This document shows, one piece after another, positions 20,482 through 29,767 of a stretch of 64,000 nucleotides of DNA. The stretch is taken from NCBI GenBank assembly GCA_029010495.1, contig JAQXKO010000011.1, positions 1-64,000 on the forward strand, read 5' to 3'. How positions within the stretch are numbered: position 1 is the stretch's first letter; every line of letters starts with the position of its first letter. This DNA comes from Clostridiales bacterium (GTDB lineage Bacteria > Bacillota > Clostridia > Lachnospirales > Lachnospiraceae). Under the pieces are notes generated by a model. It saw nothing but the letters and a program-made list of their open reading frames with translations, was not told the origin of the DNA and searched no databases. The translations under genes and the position numbers were made by a program.

Positions 20482-20514
20482 AAAAAGGGGCGATATAATC
20501 GCCCCGTACTTTTC
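20482..20514 (-). terminator. Terminator downstream of hup
   Basis: aaaaaaggggcga tataa tcgccccgtactttt. Confidence 0.82.
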
Positions 20515-20529
20515 TGAAGTGATAAATAA

Positions 20530-20805
20530 TTACTTGTTTACAACTTCCTTAAGGCCCTTGCCTGCTTTAAACTTAGGAAGCTTTGCAGCCGGAATAGTAA
20601 TCTTTTCCTTTGTAAGAGGGTTAAGACCTTCTCTTGCTTCTCTCTTTGATACTTCAAATGTACCGAAACCAACTAATGATACGCTGTCACCATTTACAAG
20701 TGTCTCTGTAATAGCTTCAATTACAGCATCTACTGCCTTCTTTGCATCGCCCTTTGTTAATTCTGCCTTTTCTGCTACAGCAGCTACTAATTCTGTTTTA
20801 TTCAT
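20530..20805 (-). CDS. hup: HU family DNA-binding protein
   Basis: MNKTELVAAVAEKAELTKGDAKKAVDAVIEAI...GFGTFEVSKREAREGLNP. Confidence 0.97.
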   Translation of the reverse strand: MNKTELVAAVAEKAELTKGDAKKAVDAVIEAITETLVNGDSVSLVGFGTFEVSKREAREGLNPLTKEKITIPAAKLPKFKAGKGLKEVVNK

Positions 20806-20987
20806 GGTTATTCCTCCTGATTATATAATAAATCCTGATCTGTAAATCAGATCATTTTAATTACGGGATATAAAACCCTACTATCTATTTATAACCCAAA
20901 GTGTAATTAATGTCAATAATAAAATGACTGTTATAAAAGTTAAACCTTCAAAAAACGCCTAAAAACAAGCACTTTCTTCATTCTTTC

Positions 20988-21077
20988 CTATAAGCTTCCT
21001 TCCGGAACGGAAAGAGCTGTACATGTAATGCCTGCTATTGCGGCAATTGCCACAATGGCCACTATCATCTTTCTCAT
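20988..21077 (-). CDS. Small membrane or secreted peptide (29 aa), not in ORF track
   Basis: GGAGGTAATT-ATG; MRKMIVAIVAIAAIAGITCTALSVPEGSL*; strong Shine-Dalgarno and a hydrophobic core. Confidence 0.6.
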   Translation of the reverse strand: MRKMIVAIVAIAAIAGITCTALSVPEGSL

Positions 21078-21223
21078 AATTACCTCCTGCCAGACTCATT
21101 GTCAGAAATATATGTTTATTATATTCCAAAAACAGAAATTATTCAAGGCAATATAATTTAATTATAACATATATTTCTTTATGATATTATTAAAATACGT
21201 TTCACGGCACCCGATACACTTGT

Positions 21224-21319
21224 CAGGGTATGACTTATAAGCAGTCCGCAAATTCATAGTCTTTGCCGAATGTTTCATTCGGAATACCAGGGTATGGTTC
21301 ATATGCAGACCGCAAATTC
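21224..21319. repeat. Pair of 32-bp imperfect direct repeats flanking a short hairpin
   Basis: cagggtatgacttataagcagtccgcaaattc (21224-21255) and cagggtatggttcatatgcagaccgcaaattc (21288-21319); hairpin ccgaatg ttt cattcgg between them. Confidence 0.85.
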
Positions 21320-21328
21320 GCACATATA

Positions 21329-22252
21329 CTAAACGGCCCTGATAATCATAGCCCTTAATATGCCCGACGTTTTATAATCCCTCTTGCCGGCGCCAAGACC
21401 AACCTTTTCAATCACATATTCCTCCGGCAGCCTGTCCATGTTTCTGACCGCTGCCGCAAAGGCTGCTCCCGTTGGCGTTACAAGCTCGCCCTTCACACCT
21501 GTGCTTTTTAACGGAATACCGTATTCTGTTACTATATTTAACGTCGCAGGAACGGGTACGGACAATATTCCGTGAGCGCTTCTTATCGTGCCCTGACCCT
21601 CCGAAAGTGATTTTATACACACCTTTTCAATTCCCAGACTGTCCATACACACCGAAACGGCTATAATGTCGATAATCGAGTCGACTGCGCCTACCTCATG
21701 GAAATGAACCTCTTCAAGACTGTGACCATGAGCCTTTGCCTCTGCCCTGCCGAGTATGAGAAAAATATCCTTGGCCAGACGCTCTGCTCTCTCAGAAAGC
21801 TGCGAACCTTCAATAATTTCATATACATCCTTTAGACTGCGGTGAACATGATGGGTATGAACATGCTCAAGGCTGTCCTTGTCAGAGCCCTCATGACTGT
21901 GGCCGTGATGACATGACTCCTCTGCTTCATGATGATGTCCTTGATGATATGGCGCCTCTGCTTCATGATAATGTCCTTGATGATATGGCACCTCTGCTTC
22001 ATTGCAGTGGCCGTAAAGGTAATCCATATCATGGTCATGATTATCAAGCTCCTCTGATAATATTACATCAAAGTCAAGACAGTCTATAGAGGATTTTTTA
22101 ACTCTTGATATCCTGATTTCATAGCCCGAAAGCGGAACACGGGCAAGCGCTTCCCTTAACTGCTCCTCGTCTGCCCCAAGGTCAAGAAGAGCCGCCACAC
22201 TCATATCGCCGCTTATCCCGGCTTCACATTCCAAATAAAGTATTTTATCCAT
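21329..22252 (-). CDS. larC: LarC N-terminal-type nickel pincer cofactor biosynthesis protein
   Basis: YLECEAGISGDMSVAALLDLGA; His-rich insert; HFHEVGAVDSIIDI; ELVTPTGAA; ends shortly after GAGKRDYKTSGILRAM. Confidence 0.9.
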   Translation of the reverse strand: MDKILYLECEAGISGDMSVAALLDLGADEEQLREALARVPLSGYEIRISRVKKSSIDCLDFDVILSEELDNHDHDMDYLYGHCNEAEVPYHQGHYHEAEAPYHQGHHHEAEESCHHGHSHEGSDKDSLEHVHTHHVHRSLKDVYEIIEGSQLSERAERLAKDIFLILGRAEAKAHGHSLEEVHFHEVGAVDSIIDIIAVSVCMDSLGIEKVCIKSLSEGQGTIRSAHGILSVPVPATLNIVTEYGIPLKSTGVKGELVTPTGAAFAAAVRNMDRLPEEYVIEKVGLGAGKRDYKTSGILRAMIIRAV

Positions 22253-23024
22253 TAATTACCCTTTCTCCAAGCATTAATCCAAGCTTTGCAAAATAATTTA
22301 CAATCTCTTCCGTAAAGGTCTTATCCTCAAGCATTTCAGCCCCATCCGGCGCAACGATTATTGTTGCATTATTGCCTGTTGTCTTAACCCTTACACCTCT
22401 GAAGCCTCTTTTTTTCAGCCATTCCTCTGCTTCTGCAACTCTTACAAGCTTTTCCTCGCTTATCCTTTCACCTGTTGCTATACGTGTTGCAAGGCAGGAG
22501 TTGGACTCCCTTGCCTCAGGTATCAGACTATAATATTTAAGGCTTTCGGCCACATCCTTTGTTGTAAAGCCGGCCATCAGAAGCGGACTGATTATCTTCT
22601 CTTCTGTAAGAGCCCTGAGCCCGGGCCTGTCCTTGCAGACATCATCTGCATTTGTTCCGTCTGCAACATGAGTATATCCGTTGACGGAAGCAAATGAATT
22701 TATCATTTTAAACATTGTGCTTTTGCAATAATAGCATCTGTCCGGACCATTTGCGGCAAATTCATCGTGTCCCGGCATATTTACCCTGATAATATGATGC
22801 GCAATTCCATGACGTTTACAGAATTCTGTCGCAAAAGTAAGCTCTCCCGGTATCATGCAGCCCGTATCGGTTGTAACGGCAGTCATATCCCTGCCCAGAA
22901 GCTTATGGGCATACCACACAAGAAATGTCGAATCAAGTCCGCCCGAAAAGGCTATGGCAGGCTTTCCGGTGCCCCTGAGTATATTGACTAATTTATTAAA
23001 TTTTTTTTCTAATATACCGTTCAT
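22245..23024 (-). CDS. larE: LarE ATP-dependent sacrificial sulfur transferase
   Basis: AFSGGLDSTFLVWYAH PP-loop; RCYYCKSTMFKMI; DGTNADD; ESNSCLATRI. Confidence 0.93.
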   Translation of the reverse strand: MNGILEKKFNKLVNILRGTGKPAIAFSGGLDSTFLVWYAHKLLGRDMTAVTTDTGCMIPGELTFATEFCKRHGIAHHIIRVNMPGHDEFAANGPDRCYYCKSTMFKMINSFASVNGYTHVADGTNADDVCKDRPGLRALTEEKIISPLLMAGFTTKDVAESLKYYSLIPEARESNSCLATRIATGERISEEKLVRVAEAEEWLKKRGFRGVRVKTTGNNATIIVAPDGAEMLEDKTFTEEIVNYFAKLGLMLGERVING

Positions 23025-23122
23025 TTACACTCTCTTTCAGTTCCGGCAGACCGGATTAACCATACGACCGGTAATCTTCCCAATAAAATATTCCAGACAT
23101 CCCGAAACGTAAGCACAGCTCA

Positions 23123-23833
23123 TTATTTTTCTAACCTGCCGCAGGCAAGGCGGTTTATCTGTGTAGCCGTATATGCCGCACCATAACCGTTATCGATATT
23201 TACGACCGTCACGCCGTTGGCGCAGGAATTAATCATGGTTAACAGAGCGGACAGGCCCTCAAAGCCGGCGCCGTAGCCTACAGAGGTCGGAACTGCGATT
23301 ACAGGAACCCTGACCAGACCTCCCACAACACTTGCAAGCGCTCCCTCCATGCCCGCCACGACGACTACACAGTTTGCCCTTCTGATGGTATCGGTATATG
23401 AAAGAAGCCTGTTAATGCCGCTTACTCCAATATCATAAATTCTTGTGACATTTCCTCCGAAATATTCAGCCGTTTGTGCCGCCTCCTCACAGACGCCTAT
23501 GTCAGCCGTGCCGGCGCTGCAGATACATATATTTCCTATTCTGTCTTCCTCTGTCTTTCCAACCTTCAATATGCGTGAAATCTCATCATACTCTGCCGAA
23601 GGTATTACCTGCCTGAGTGCCGCAGCCTGTTCCTTTGTGGCCCTGGTGCCAAATGCATATCCGTATCTGTCATACATATCCTGATATATGCCTGTCAGAT
23701 GCTTAAGTGATTTACCTTCGCAGTAAATTACCTCTCTGAAGCCCTGACGCGCATATCTGTCATCATCGAGCCTTGCATAATAATAATCACCTGAATCAAG
23801 TCCGTGAAAAGTATTTTGTAAATCTTTATTCAT
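23123..23833 (-). CDS. larB: LarB nickel pincer cofactor biosynthesis protein
   Basis: PurE-like C-terminus; AGTADIGVCEEAAQTAEYFG; VAGMEGALASVVGGLV; VPTSVGYGA. Confidence 0.94.
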   Translation of the reverse strand: MNKDLQNTFHGLDSGDYYYARLDDDRYARQGFREVIYCEGKSLKHLTGIYQDMYDRYGYAFGTRATKEQAAALRQVIPSAEYDEISRILKVGKTEEDRIGNICICSAGTADIGVCEEAAQTAEYFGGNVTRIYDIGVSGINRLLSYTDTIRRANCVVVVAGMEGALASVVGGLVRVPVIAVPTSVGYGAGFEGLSALLTMINSCANGVTVVNIDNGYGAAYTATQINRLACGRLEK

Positions 23834-23925
23834 TTATACCCCGTTTATAATTCTATTAATTAAAGCAGCTTATCTTCCGCAGCAGACAGGAACAAAACCG
23901 TCTGATACATAATAAGGCTGTCCGC

Positions 23926-24891
23926 TTATTTTATAAAATTAAGTCCTGACTTATTGGTCATGCAGATAACCTTTGTTTTGCACCAGACTTCGCCGTCCAT
24001 GTGAATCCATTGAGGCGTCTTTGCCTTCATGGTAATCGACTGTGTCTTGTATTCGCTGATGCCTTTAAACAATATATGTTTTTTGGCGTAAACTGCCACA
24101 ACGGCCATCATAAGCTTCAGCTTTGATAACCCTCTGACTATGCAGATGCTGAGCTTCCCGTCCCTGCAGTCCGCATTAGGACAAAACGGTACTCCGCCAC
24201 CCTCATAACGCTGTATCATGGTCGCACACATAAAAAGCTGACTGATTTTGCCGCCAAACTGGTCTGTTGTAATCTGTACGGAGCAGCATTTTCTTGTAAA
24301 TATCTGCTGAATACCGACAAAAAGATATACAATACTTCCTAAATGAACCCTGTTGAGCAGCTTTTTTAATTTACTTCTGTTTGCCTGCTCACATATATCC
24401 GCATCATAACCTAAGCCGCAGCTGATAAGGAATTTTCTTGATACATATCCCCTGTCATCCTGTTCGAAAATGACATCCGGTTTTACATCTACAGGCTTAA
24501 ACTTTGCCTCTCCGTAATCAATAACAAGATGACTTGGAGAATGAAGAATATGCTTAAGTGCACAAACGGGGTCAGAATCCAGCTCCATTGACCTGGCAAA
24601 ATCATTGCCGGATCCTGTTTTGATACAGGAAATATATGTATTTTCAAAATCCACTATTCCCTGAAGCACAAGATTCAATGTTCCGTCGCCGCCCACAACC
24701 ACGATATGAACGGGATTTTTGCCGGTTGCACTGCCGGAAAGCCTTTTCACTGTTTCGGTTGTGTCCGCACCGCTTTTTAAGAGATGTACATCATAAAAGA
24801 CCTTCTCCTCCTCAAGCACCTGTTCAAGCTTCGAAAACACAGCCGGTCCGGCTCCGTTTCCCGTTGATGGATTTATTAAAAAATGCAACAT
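23926..24891 (-). CDS. Diacylglycerol kinase/lipid kinase family protein
   Basis: NPSTGNG; VVGGDGTLNLVLQGI; TGSGNDFARSM. Confidence 0.9.
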   Translation of the reverse strand: MLHFLINPSTGNGAGPAVFSKLEQVLEEEKVFYDVHLLKSGADTTETVKRLSGSATGKNPVHIVVVGGDGTLNLVLQGIVDFENTYISCIKTGSGNDFARSMELDSDPVCALKHILHSPSHLVIDYGEAKFKPVDVKPDVIFEQDDRGYVSRKFLISCGLGYDADICEQANRSKLKKLLNRVHLGSIVYLFVGIQQIFTRKCCSVQITTDQFGGKISQLFMCATMIQRYEGGGVPFCPNADCRDGKLSICIVRGLSKLKLMMAVVAVYAKKHILFKGISEYKTQSITMKAKTPQWIHMDGEVWCKTKVICMTNKSGLNFIK

Positions 24892-24993
24892 TTTGTTCCC
24901 TCCGTGAATTGTAATATTACAGAAAATTCAAATTGTAATATTGTTACAGTATAATAAACTGTCTGTGAAATAATTTCTTTTGCTCCAATCCTT

Positions 24994-26796
24994 CTATTCT
25001 TCAATATAAAACAGATTATTATGTATTATTTCCTCAAGTCCCGATTCCTCAAGCAGGTCACGTCTTATAAATATTTCAGACCAGCCGATTTCCCGCTCAT
25101 ATTTCCAAATCATACTTGAAGGATGTACAAATACCAATGCATAATCTTTTTTAATGTCAATCTCGTCTCCGAATACCGCAGCTAATGCAGGCCTGCCGAC
25201 AAGCACGTCGGGATAACCGTATTCCTTCCATTTTTCAAGCATATTCCTGTTATATTCATCAGGATAAACCTTATGGGCAAGGAATGTATCGCTCTCGCCT
25301 CCATCCATATAATTATAAAAAATATTCTTATCAAAATACGGATTAATATTATCTACAAAAGCACAGTAATTGGCAAGTATTCTTTTTTTGCTGTAATCAA
25401 TCTTCTGCTCACCCGTTTCAGGGTCAGTATATACGGCATTGCCCGAATTACCTTCCTCCACGAACCATTCAGCCATAATATTATATTTTGTAAGATTATT
25501 GTCTTTTATGAATTTGGCCTCCTCACGACCGAATGCATATGTTTTCTGAATTTCCAAAACGCATGCACCTACCGTCCAGAACAGGGACATAATAATCATT
25601 AATGCTGCTGCAATTATAGACATCTTCGTAATTATATTATCGGGAAGACTTAATGACGTATCATTTTTACCCGCATTATCCTCCACAGGCTTATTTATGC
25701 AGATATACGCCCAATACACCAGGTAAAGCAGGGCAATACCCATATGGTGTCTGGTAAAATAAACACACGACGCAAAAACGGCAAAGCCTGCATAAGGAAT
25801 TATTAATTCAGCTAATAGCCTTTTCTTTTTAGCAAAATATATAAGCGCGCACCAGATTAAGGCTCCGATAATGCCCGCGGAAACTAATTCATAGCTTTCA
25901 AAATGTGTAAGAACAAGGAACTCGTTTTCACTGTAGACATTTGTACATGTCACATCAGCCGGAAGAATAAATATCATGTAAAACAGCTGAAATATAAGTG
26001 AATTTTTGCCTGAAAAATTCTTAAAAATCACCCTTGCATAAGTATCCTCCTTCGGCATAAGTATTGCCAGAAGGCACAGTGCAAAAAGTAAAAGCGCCGA
26101 TAAAGCATGTACTCTCTTATCTGTTTTTACCGATTTTAAAATATCCTTTACCTTGCGCCCTTTTATTATTTCAATTACCCACAAAAAAGCCATACATCCC
26201 GCAAAGGCAATTCCGTATGCACTTGCAGATGCAAGCAATGCAAGAGAAGCCACAACGCGCCAGGGCTTTTCATTGCGACTGTTATATGTCATTGCAATGA
26301 GCAGAAAGGCAAGCATCATGATGCAGTACGGACGTGCTATTACTCCATACTGGTAAAAATAAAAATATGTAAACGGCAGAAGCCACCTTATTAATCTCGG
26401 AAAAGGCGACTTAAAAAGAATTATATAAACGGAAAGACCGCAGAAAATGAAGCTTACAATATTTAATGCAGCCTCATATGGTACTCCCAACCTTGCAAAA
26501 GGCATCAAAATAAAAAACCACAGCTGCGGGTGTCCTTCATAATGTCCTATTTCAAACAGAATATTACTGACCGAGCTGTATTTTGCAATCATCCATGCCA
26601 CAGCCTCATCATACCATGGCTCGTGAAAGGCGCATATAACAAAATGTAAAACGGAATACAGCACAAAAATAATAATTTCAGGCATTTTACCGTTAATTTT
26701 TTCTGCAAAAGAATTCATTTTTGTAAATATATCCGCTATTGATTTTAATATTGTAATATCATTGGCATTTGTTTTGCTTTTTGTATCTTCTACCAT
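24994..26796 (-). CDS. Multi-TM glycosyltransferase-like (GT-C fold) membrane protein
   Basis: FHEPWYDEAVAWMIAK near the first TM loop; about 10 TM segments. Confidence 0.6.
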   Translation of the reverse strand: MVEDTKSKTNANDITILKSIADIFTKMNSFAEKINGKMPEIIIFVLYSVLHFVICAFHEPWYDEAVAWMIAKYSSVSNILFEIGHYEGHPQLWFFILMPFARLGVPYEAALNIVSFIFCGLSVYIILFKSPFPRLIRWLLPFTYFYFYQYGVIARPYCIMMLAFLLIAMTYNSRNEKPWRVVASLALLASASAYGIAFAGCMAFLWVIEIIKGRKVKDILKSVKTDKRVHALSALLLFALCLLAILMPKEDTYARVIFKNFSGKNSLIFQLFYMIFILPADVTCTNVYSENEFLVLTHFESYELVSAGIIGALIWCALIYFAKKKRLLAELIIPYAGFAVFASCVYFTRHHMGIALLYLVYWAYICINKPVEDNAGKNDTSLSLPDNIITKMSIIAAALMIIMSLFWTVGACVLEIQKTYAFGREEAKFIKDNNLTKYNIMAEWFVEEGNSGNAVYTDPETGEQKIDYSKKRILANYCAFVDNINPYFDKNIFYNYMDGGESDTFLAHKVYPDEYNRNMLEKWKEYGYPDVLVGRPALAAVFGDEIDIKKDYALVFVHPSSMIWKYEREIGWSEIFIRRDLLEESGLEEIIHNNLFYIEE

Positions 26797-26856
26797 TATT
26801 TCCTCCGATATGCGATATACATTTATATTATAATCAATTACATAAGGATTAGCAAC

Positions 26857-26896
26857 AAAAAAAGACTTCAGAATAAATTATGCTGAAGTCTTTTAT
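26857..26896. terminator. Bidirectional-looking terminator
   Basis: aaaaaaagacttcag aataaattatg ctgaagtctttt. Confidence 0.85.
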
Positions 26897-26913
26897 AAAA
26901 TCTGATATTTGTT

Positions 26914-27456
26914 TTACTGCGGAACAGTTGCCGTAAAACTTTTTCTTGTAAACTTGCCGTCCTTTTCAACAGCGAGCGTAAATGTTATCTTGCCATCCTG
27001 AAATTTGCCGTTAATATCAGCATTTTCAACACCAAATAATGTAATGTCGTCAAAAAGCTTTTCATTTGCTGTAGTCTTCTCTTTAGCCTCTTTTATTCTC
27101 TGTTCATCAGTAAGACCTGTTGACGAATAAACACCGTCAAGTACATATAAAATCTTTGTATCACTGTTGTATTGAAGCAGATAATATTTCTGTGAGCCGA
27201 TAAGGTACAAAATATTACGCTGCTGGCTTATAATATATTCAGCATCAAGATTTGCGGTGCCAACCATTCCTGAAATAGTATCCGCCACTTCTTTATGATA
27301 TACTTCACTTGGATTTAGTGTCTGTTCATCATCGGAATTAAGCTTTGAATTAATAACACTAATTATTATTATGTAAACCAAAGCTATTGCCGTAACTATT
27401 GCAAGAAGTATAATGGCATTTTTAGTTGTAAATATATTTTTAGTCTTTTCTTCCAT
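26914..27456 (-). CDS. Hypothetical membrane-anchored protein
   Basis: 180 aa; one N-terminal TM helix; flanked by terminators on both sides. Confidence 0.7.
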   Translation of the reverse strand: MEEKTKNIFTTKNAIILLAIVTAIALVYIIIISVINSKLNSDDEQTLNPSEVYHKEVADTISGMVGTANLDAEYIISQQRNILYLIGSQKYYLLQYNSDTKILYVLDGVYSSTGLTDEQRIKEAKEKTTANEKLFDDITLFGVENADINGKFQDGKITFTLAVEKDGKFTRKSFTATVPQ

Positions 27457-27613
27457 AATGACCTCCGGTAATTAATGATAATAAAAATACAAAACCGACA
27501 AATTTGTATCAGCAATATTTTGTATTTATCACTACTAATAATAGTATTGTATTTTAAAAAATATGTCAAGCCAAATATAAAGCATTATTTTATATAAATA
27601 GGCTAATCCTGTT

Positions 27614-27648
27614 AAAAAAAGTACATCCGTTAAAGATGTACTTTTCAA
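27614..27648 (-). terminator. Terminator at the end of the pilus operon
   Basis: aaaagtacatc cgttaaa gatgtactttt. Confidence 0.83.
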
Positions 27649-27704
27649 AAAATTACTTTAATATAATTCCCATCTGCCGATTTGCGGCGGGACTGTGCGT
27701 TTAA

Positions 27705-29153
27705 TTAATCTGCTGTTACATAATATGTACATACTATAGGTGCCTGACCGGAAGATGTATTCCAGCTGTAGTTTATTACATACTGGTCATATACATATAC
27801 ATTATCAACCTTTTCAGCCTTTTTAAGAGTCGGAATGTTAATCTTTAAATATTTGTATTTGCCGTTAATATCCGTAGAAGTTGTCTCATAAGTAAGTGCT
27901 GCCGTACCGGTAGTATTCGTCTTATCAAGCACTACGGCATTCGAAGCATCATACATCCTAAAGTATGCGTCATCATCTTCAAAATATACAACAACCTGAG
28001 CATTTGAGATATCCTCGGATAAAGAGGAATTTTTGATAATAAGCTTACCGCCTGCCTTGGCATGAGTAATTGTTACTGTCCTAGTAATTCCGATTGATGC
28101 ACATTGAGCATCAGTAGGAATGTCACTGTCCGAATTCTGGATTGCAGGTGTATAATACTGATGAGGACAACCGTTTGAGCCGCATGGAGGGAATGTAAAA
28201 TTATATTTACCATCCCATGAATTCTGTGTAATAGCGGGATTTAATATTTTTCCGCAGGAGCACTTATATACAGCCTCTCTGATCTCAACATTTCCTTCTG
28301 TTGAGTTTGCAACAGGAATAATAGTTGATTCATAATTTACATCAACTGTATTATGTGTCTGAATCTCGTTTTTATTAGGTGAAGACATACTTGAATTCTT
28401 TAATGCAAGTGAAGCCTCTGAACCCGGAAGAGGTGTAGGTGTCGGCGTAGGTGTGGCTGCAGCAGTAACTGAAGGAGTAACCTCGCCTGTTATTGTATCA
28501 GCCCACTGAACGGCTTTATTTGAGTTTCTCAAATATACGTTCTGAGTAATGGATGCTGTTCTTCCGCCATATTCGAGCTCAAGATTAACAATAACATAAC
28601 CGTCGTCCATGTGTGTTGTAACCACATCAAAGCTCTTGACATTATTGGCAAGAAGGTTTTCCGGCTTGTTAATGTCCGAGGCACTGTTTACATTACTGAT
28701 TTTATCTTCAAAATCGGTAGCATTGAAGTTATATGTATCTCCGACTGTTCTGTCATAAGTAGCCGTATAAAGATACAGCTTCTTCTTTGAAGCATCATAT
28801 GAAATTATATGTCCTGTTGCCTCTTTTGATGCAACCTTCTTTGCCTCTCCCAGACCGGCTGCCTGGTCAAAGCTCTCTGTAAGAATGTATACATTGTTGC
28901 CATTCTTATAAATTGCCTGATTATGCTCTGTTTCACTTACAGGAACAACCTGGGCTGATTTAACAATATCACTTACAATCGAATAAGTAAGCTGCATACT
29001 GTCCTGCAATGCAACCTCTCGCTGAGACTGGCCGAAGTTCTTTGACATTGCCGATAAGATAAATCCTATGCCGAGCATAATGATTGAGAGAATTGCCACT
29101 GCAACCATTAATTCAACCAGGGACATACCTTTATTGTCATTTTTCATTTTCAT
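27705..29153 (-). CDS. Minor pilin, PilW/GspJ-like, with TP-rich linker and Cys-containing domain
   Basis: NKGMSLVELMVAVAILSII prepilin leader; ATPTPTPTPLPG; YKCSCGKIL...PPCGSNGCPH. Confidence 0.85.
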   Translation of the reverse strand: MKMKNDNKGMSLVELMVAVAILSIIMLGIGFILSAMSKNFGQSQREVALQDSMQLTYSIVSDIVKSAQVVPVSETEHNQAIYKNGNNVYILTESFDQAAGLGEAKKVASKEATGHIISYDASKKKLYLYTATYDRTVGDTYNFNATDFEDKISNVNSASDINKPENLLANNVKSFDVVTTHMDDGYVIVNLELEYGGRTASITQNVYLRNSNKAVQWADTITGEVTPSVTAAATPTPTPTPLPGSEASLALKNSSMSSPNKNEIQTHNTVDVNYESTIIPVANSTEGNVEIREAVYKCSCGKILNPAITQNSWDGKYNFTFPPCGSNGCPHQYYTPAIQNSDSDIPTDAQCASIGITRTVTITHAKAGGKLIIKNSSLSEDISNAQVVVYFEDDDAYFRMYDASNAVVLDKTNTTGTAALTYETTSTDINGKYKYLKINIPTLKKAEKVDNVYVYDQYVINYSWNTSSGQAPIVCTYYVTAD

Positions 29154-29177
29154 AACTGTCCTCCAATTTCAACTGCG

Positions 29178-29750
29178 TTAACTGTTCTGTGATTCGAAAG
29201 TGATAACGCCTGTATGCTTTGCAAGTACAAGCTTTGTTGTCTTACTTCCGTTTGTAAAAACTATCTTTGAAGGATATTCTTTTACGTTCTTTGACGGATC
29301 TGACGGATCCGGATAACCGGGAACCTCCACAGGCTCAAATCCGCCTGTAGTACGGTTAAATAACAGGTATACCACCACTCCGTCTGAAATCGTTACCGAT
29401 TTTCCGTTCTCAAATTCAACAATAGTAGTAATCTTTTTATTAATATTTGAAGGTCCGTTACCAAGCTTCCACTTGCTTCTGTCGGTTACATCCTTGTCAT
29501 CATAAGTATAAATATATACGTTTGAATCACCTTCGGATGTTCCTTCAATGGCCACAAGACAGTTATCCTTACTTCTTGCATATGTCTGCGCAAGCTGAAT
29601 TAACTGCTTCATGGAGTTACCGGCATTTGCAACCTTCTGTCTTGATATAAGCGCAAGACTGACTGCAAAGCTTCCTGTGAGTACTGCCATAATGGCGATG
29701 ATTACAATTAATTCAATCAAGGTAAAACCACTGTTTTTCTTATTTTTCAT
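29178..29750 (-). CDS. Minor pilin, GspH/FimT-like
   Basis: NSGFTLIELIVIIAIMAVLTG prepilin leader. Confidence 0.85.
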   Translation of the reverse strand: MKNKKNSGFTLIELIVIIAIMAVLTGSFAVSLALISRQKVANAGNSMKQLIQLAQTYARSKDNCLVAIEGTSEGDSNVYIYTYDDKDVTDRSKWKLGNGPSNINKKITTIVEFENGKSVTISDGVVVYLLFNRTTGGFEPVEVPGYPDPSDPSKNVKEYPSKIVFTNGSKTTKLVLAKHTGVITFESQNS

Positions 29751-29767
29751 GTTTCCCTCCGATATCC

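Noticed and set aside
21200-21330. Programmed frameshift producing a full LarC
   Set aside because: The -1 and +1 frames after the larC stop close within about 120 nt without LarC2-like sequence, and no clear slippery site was seen.
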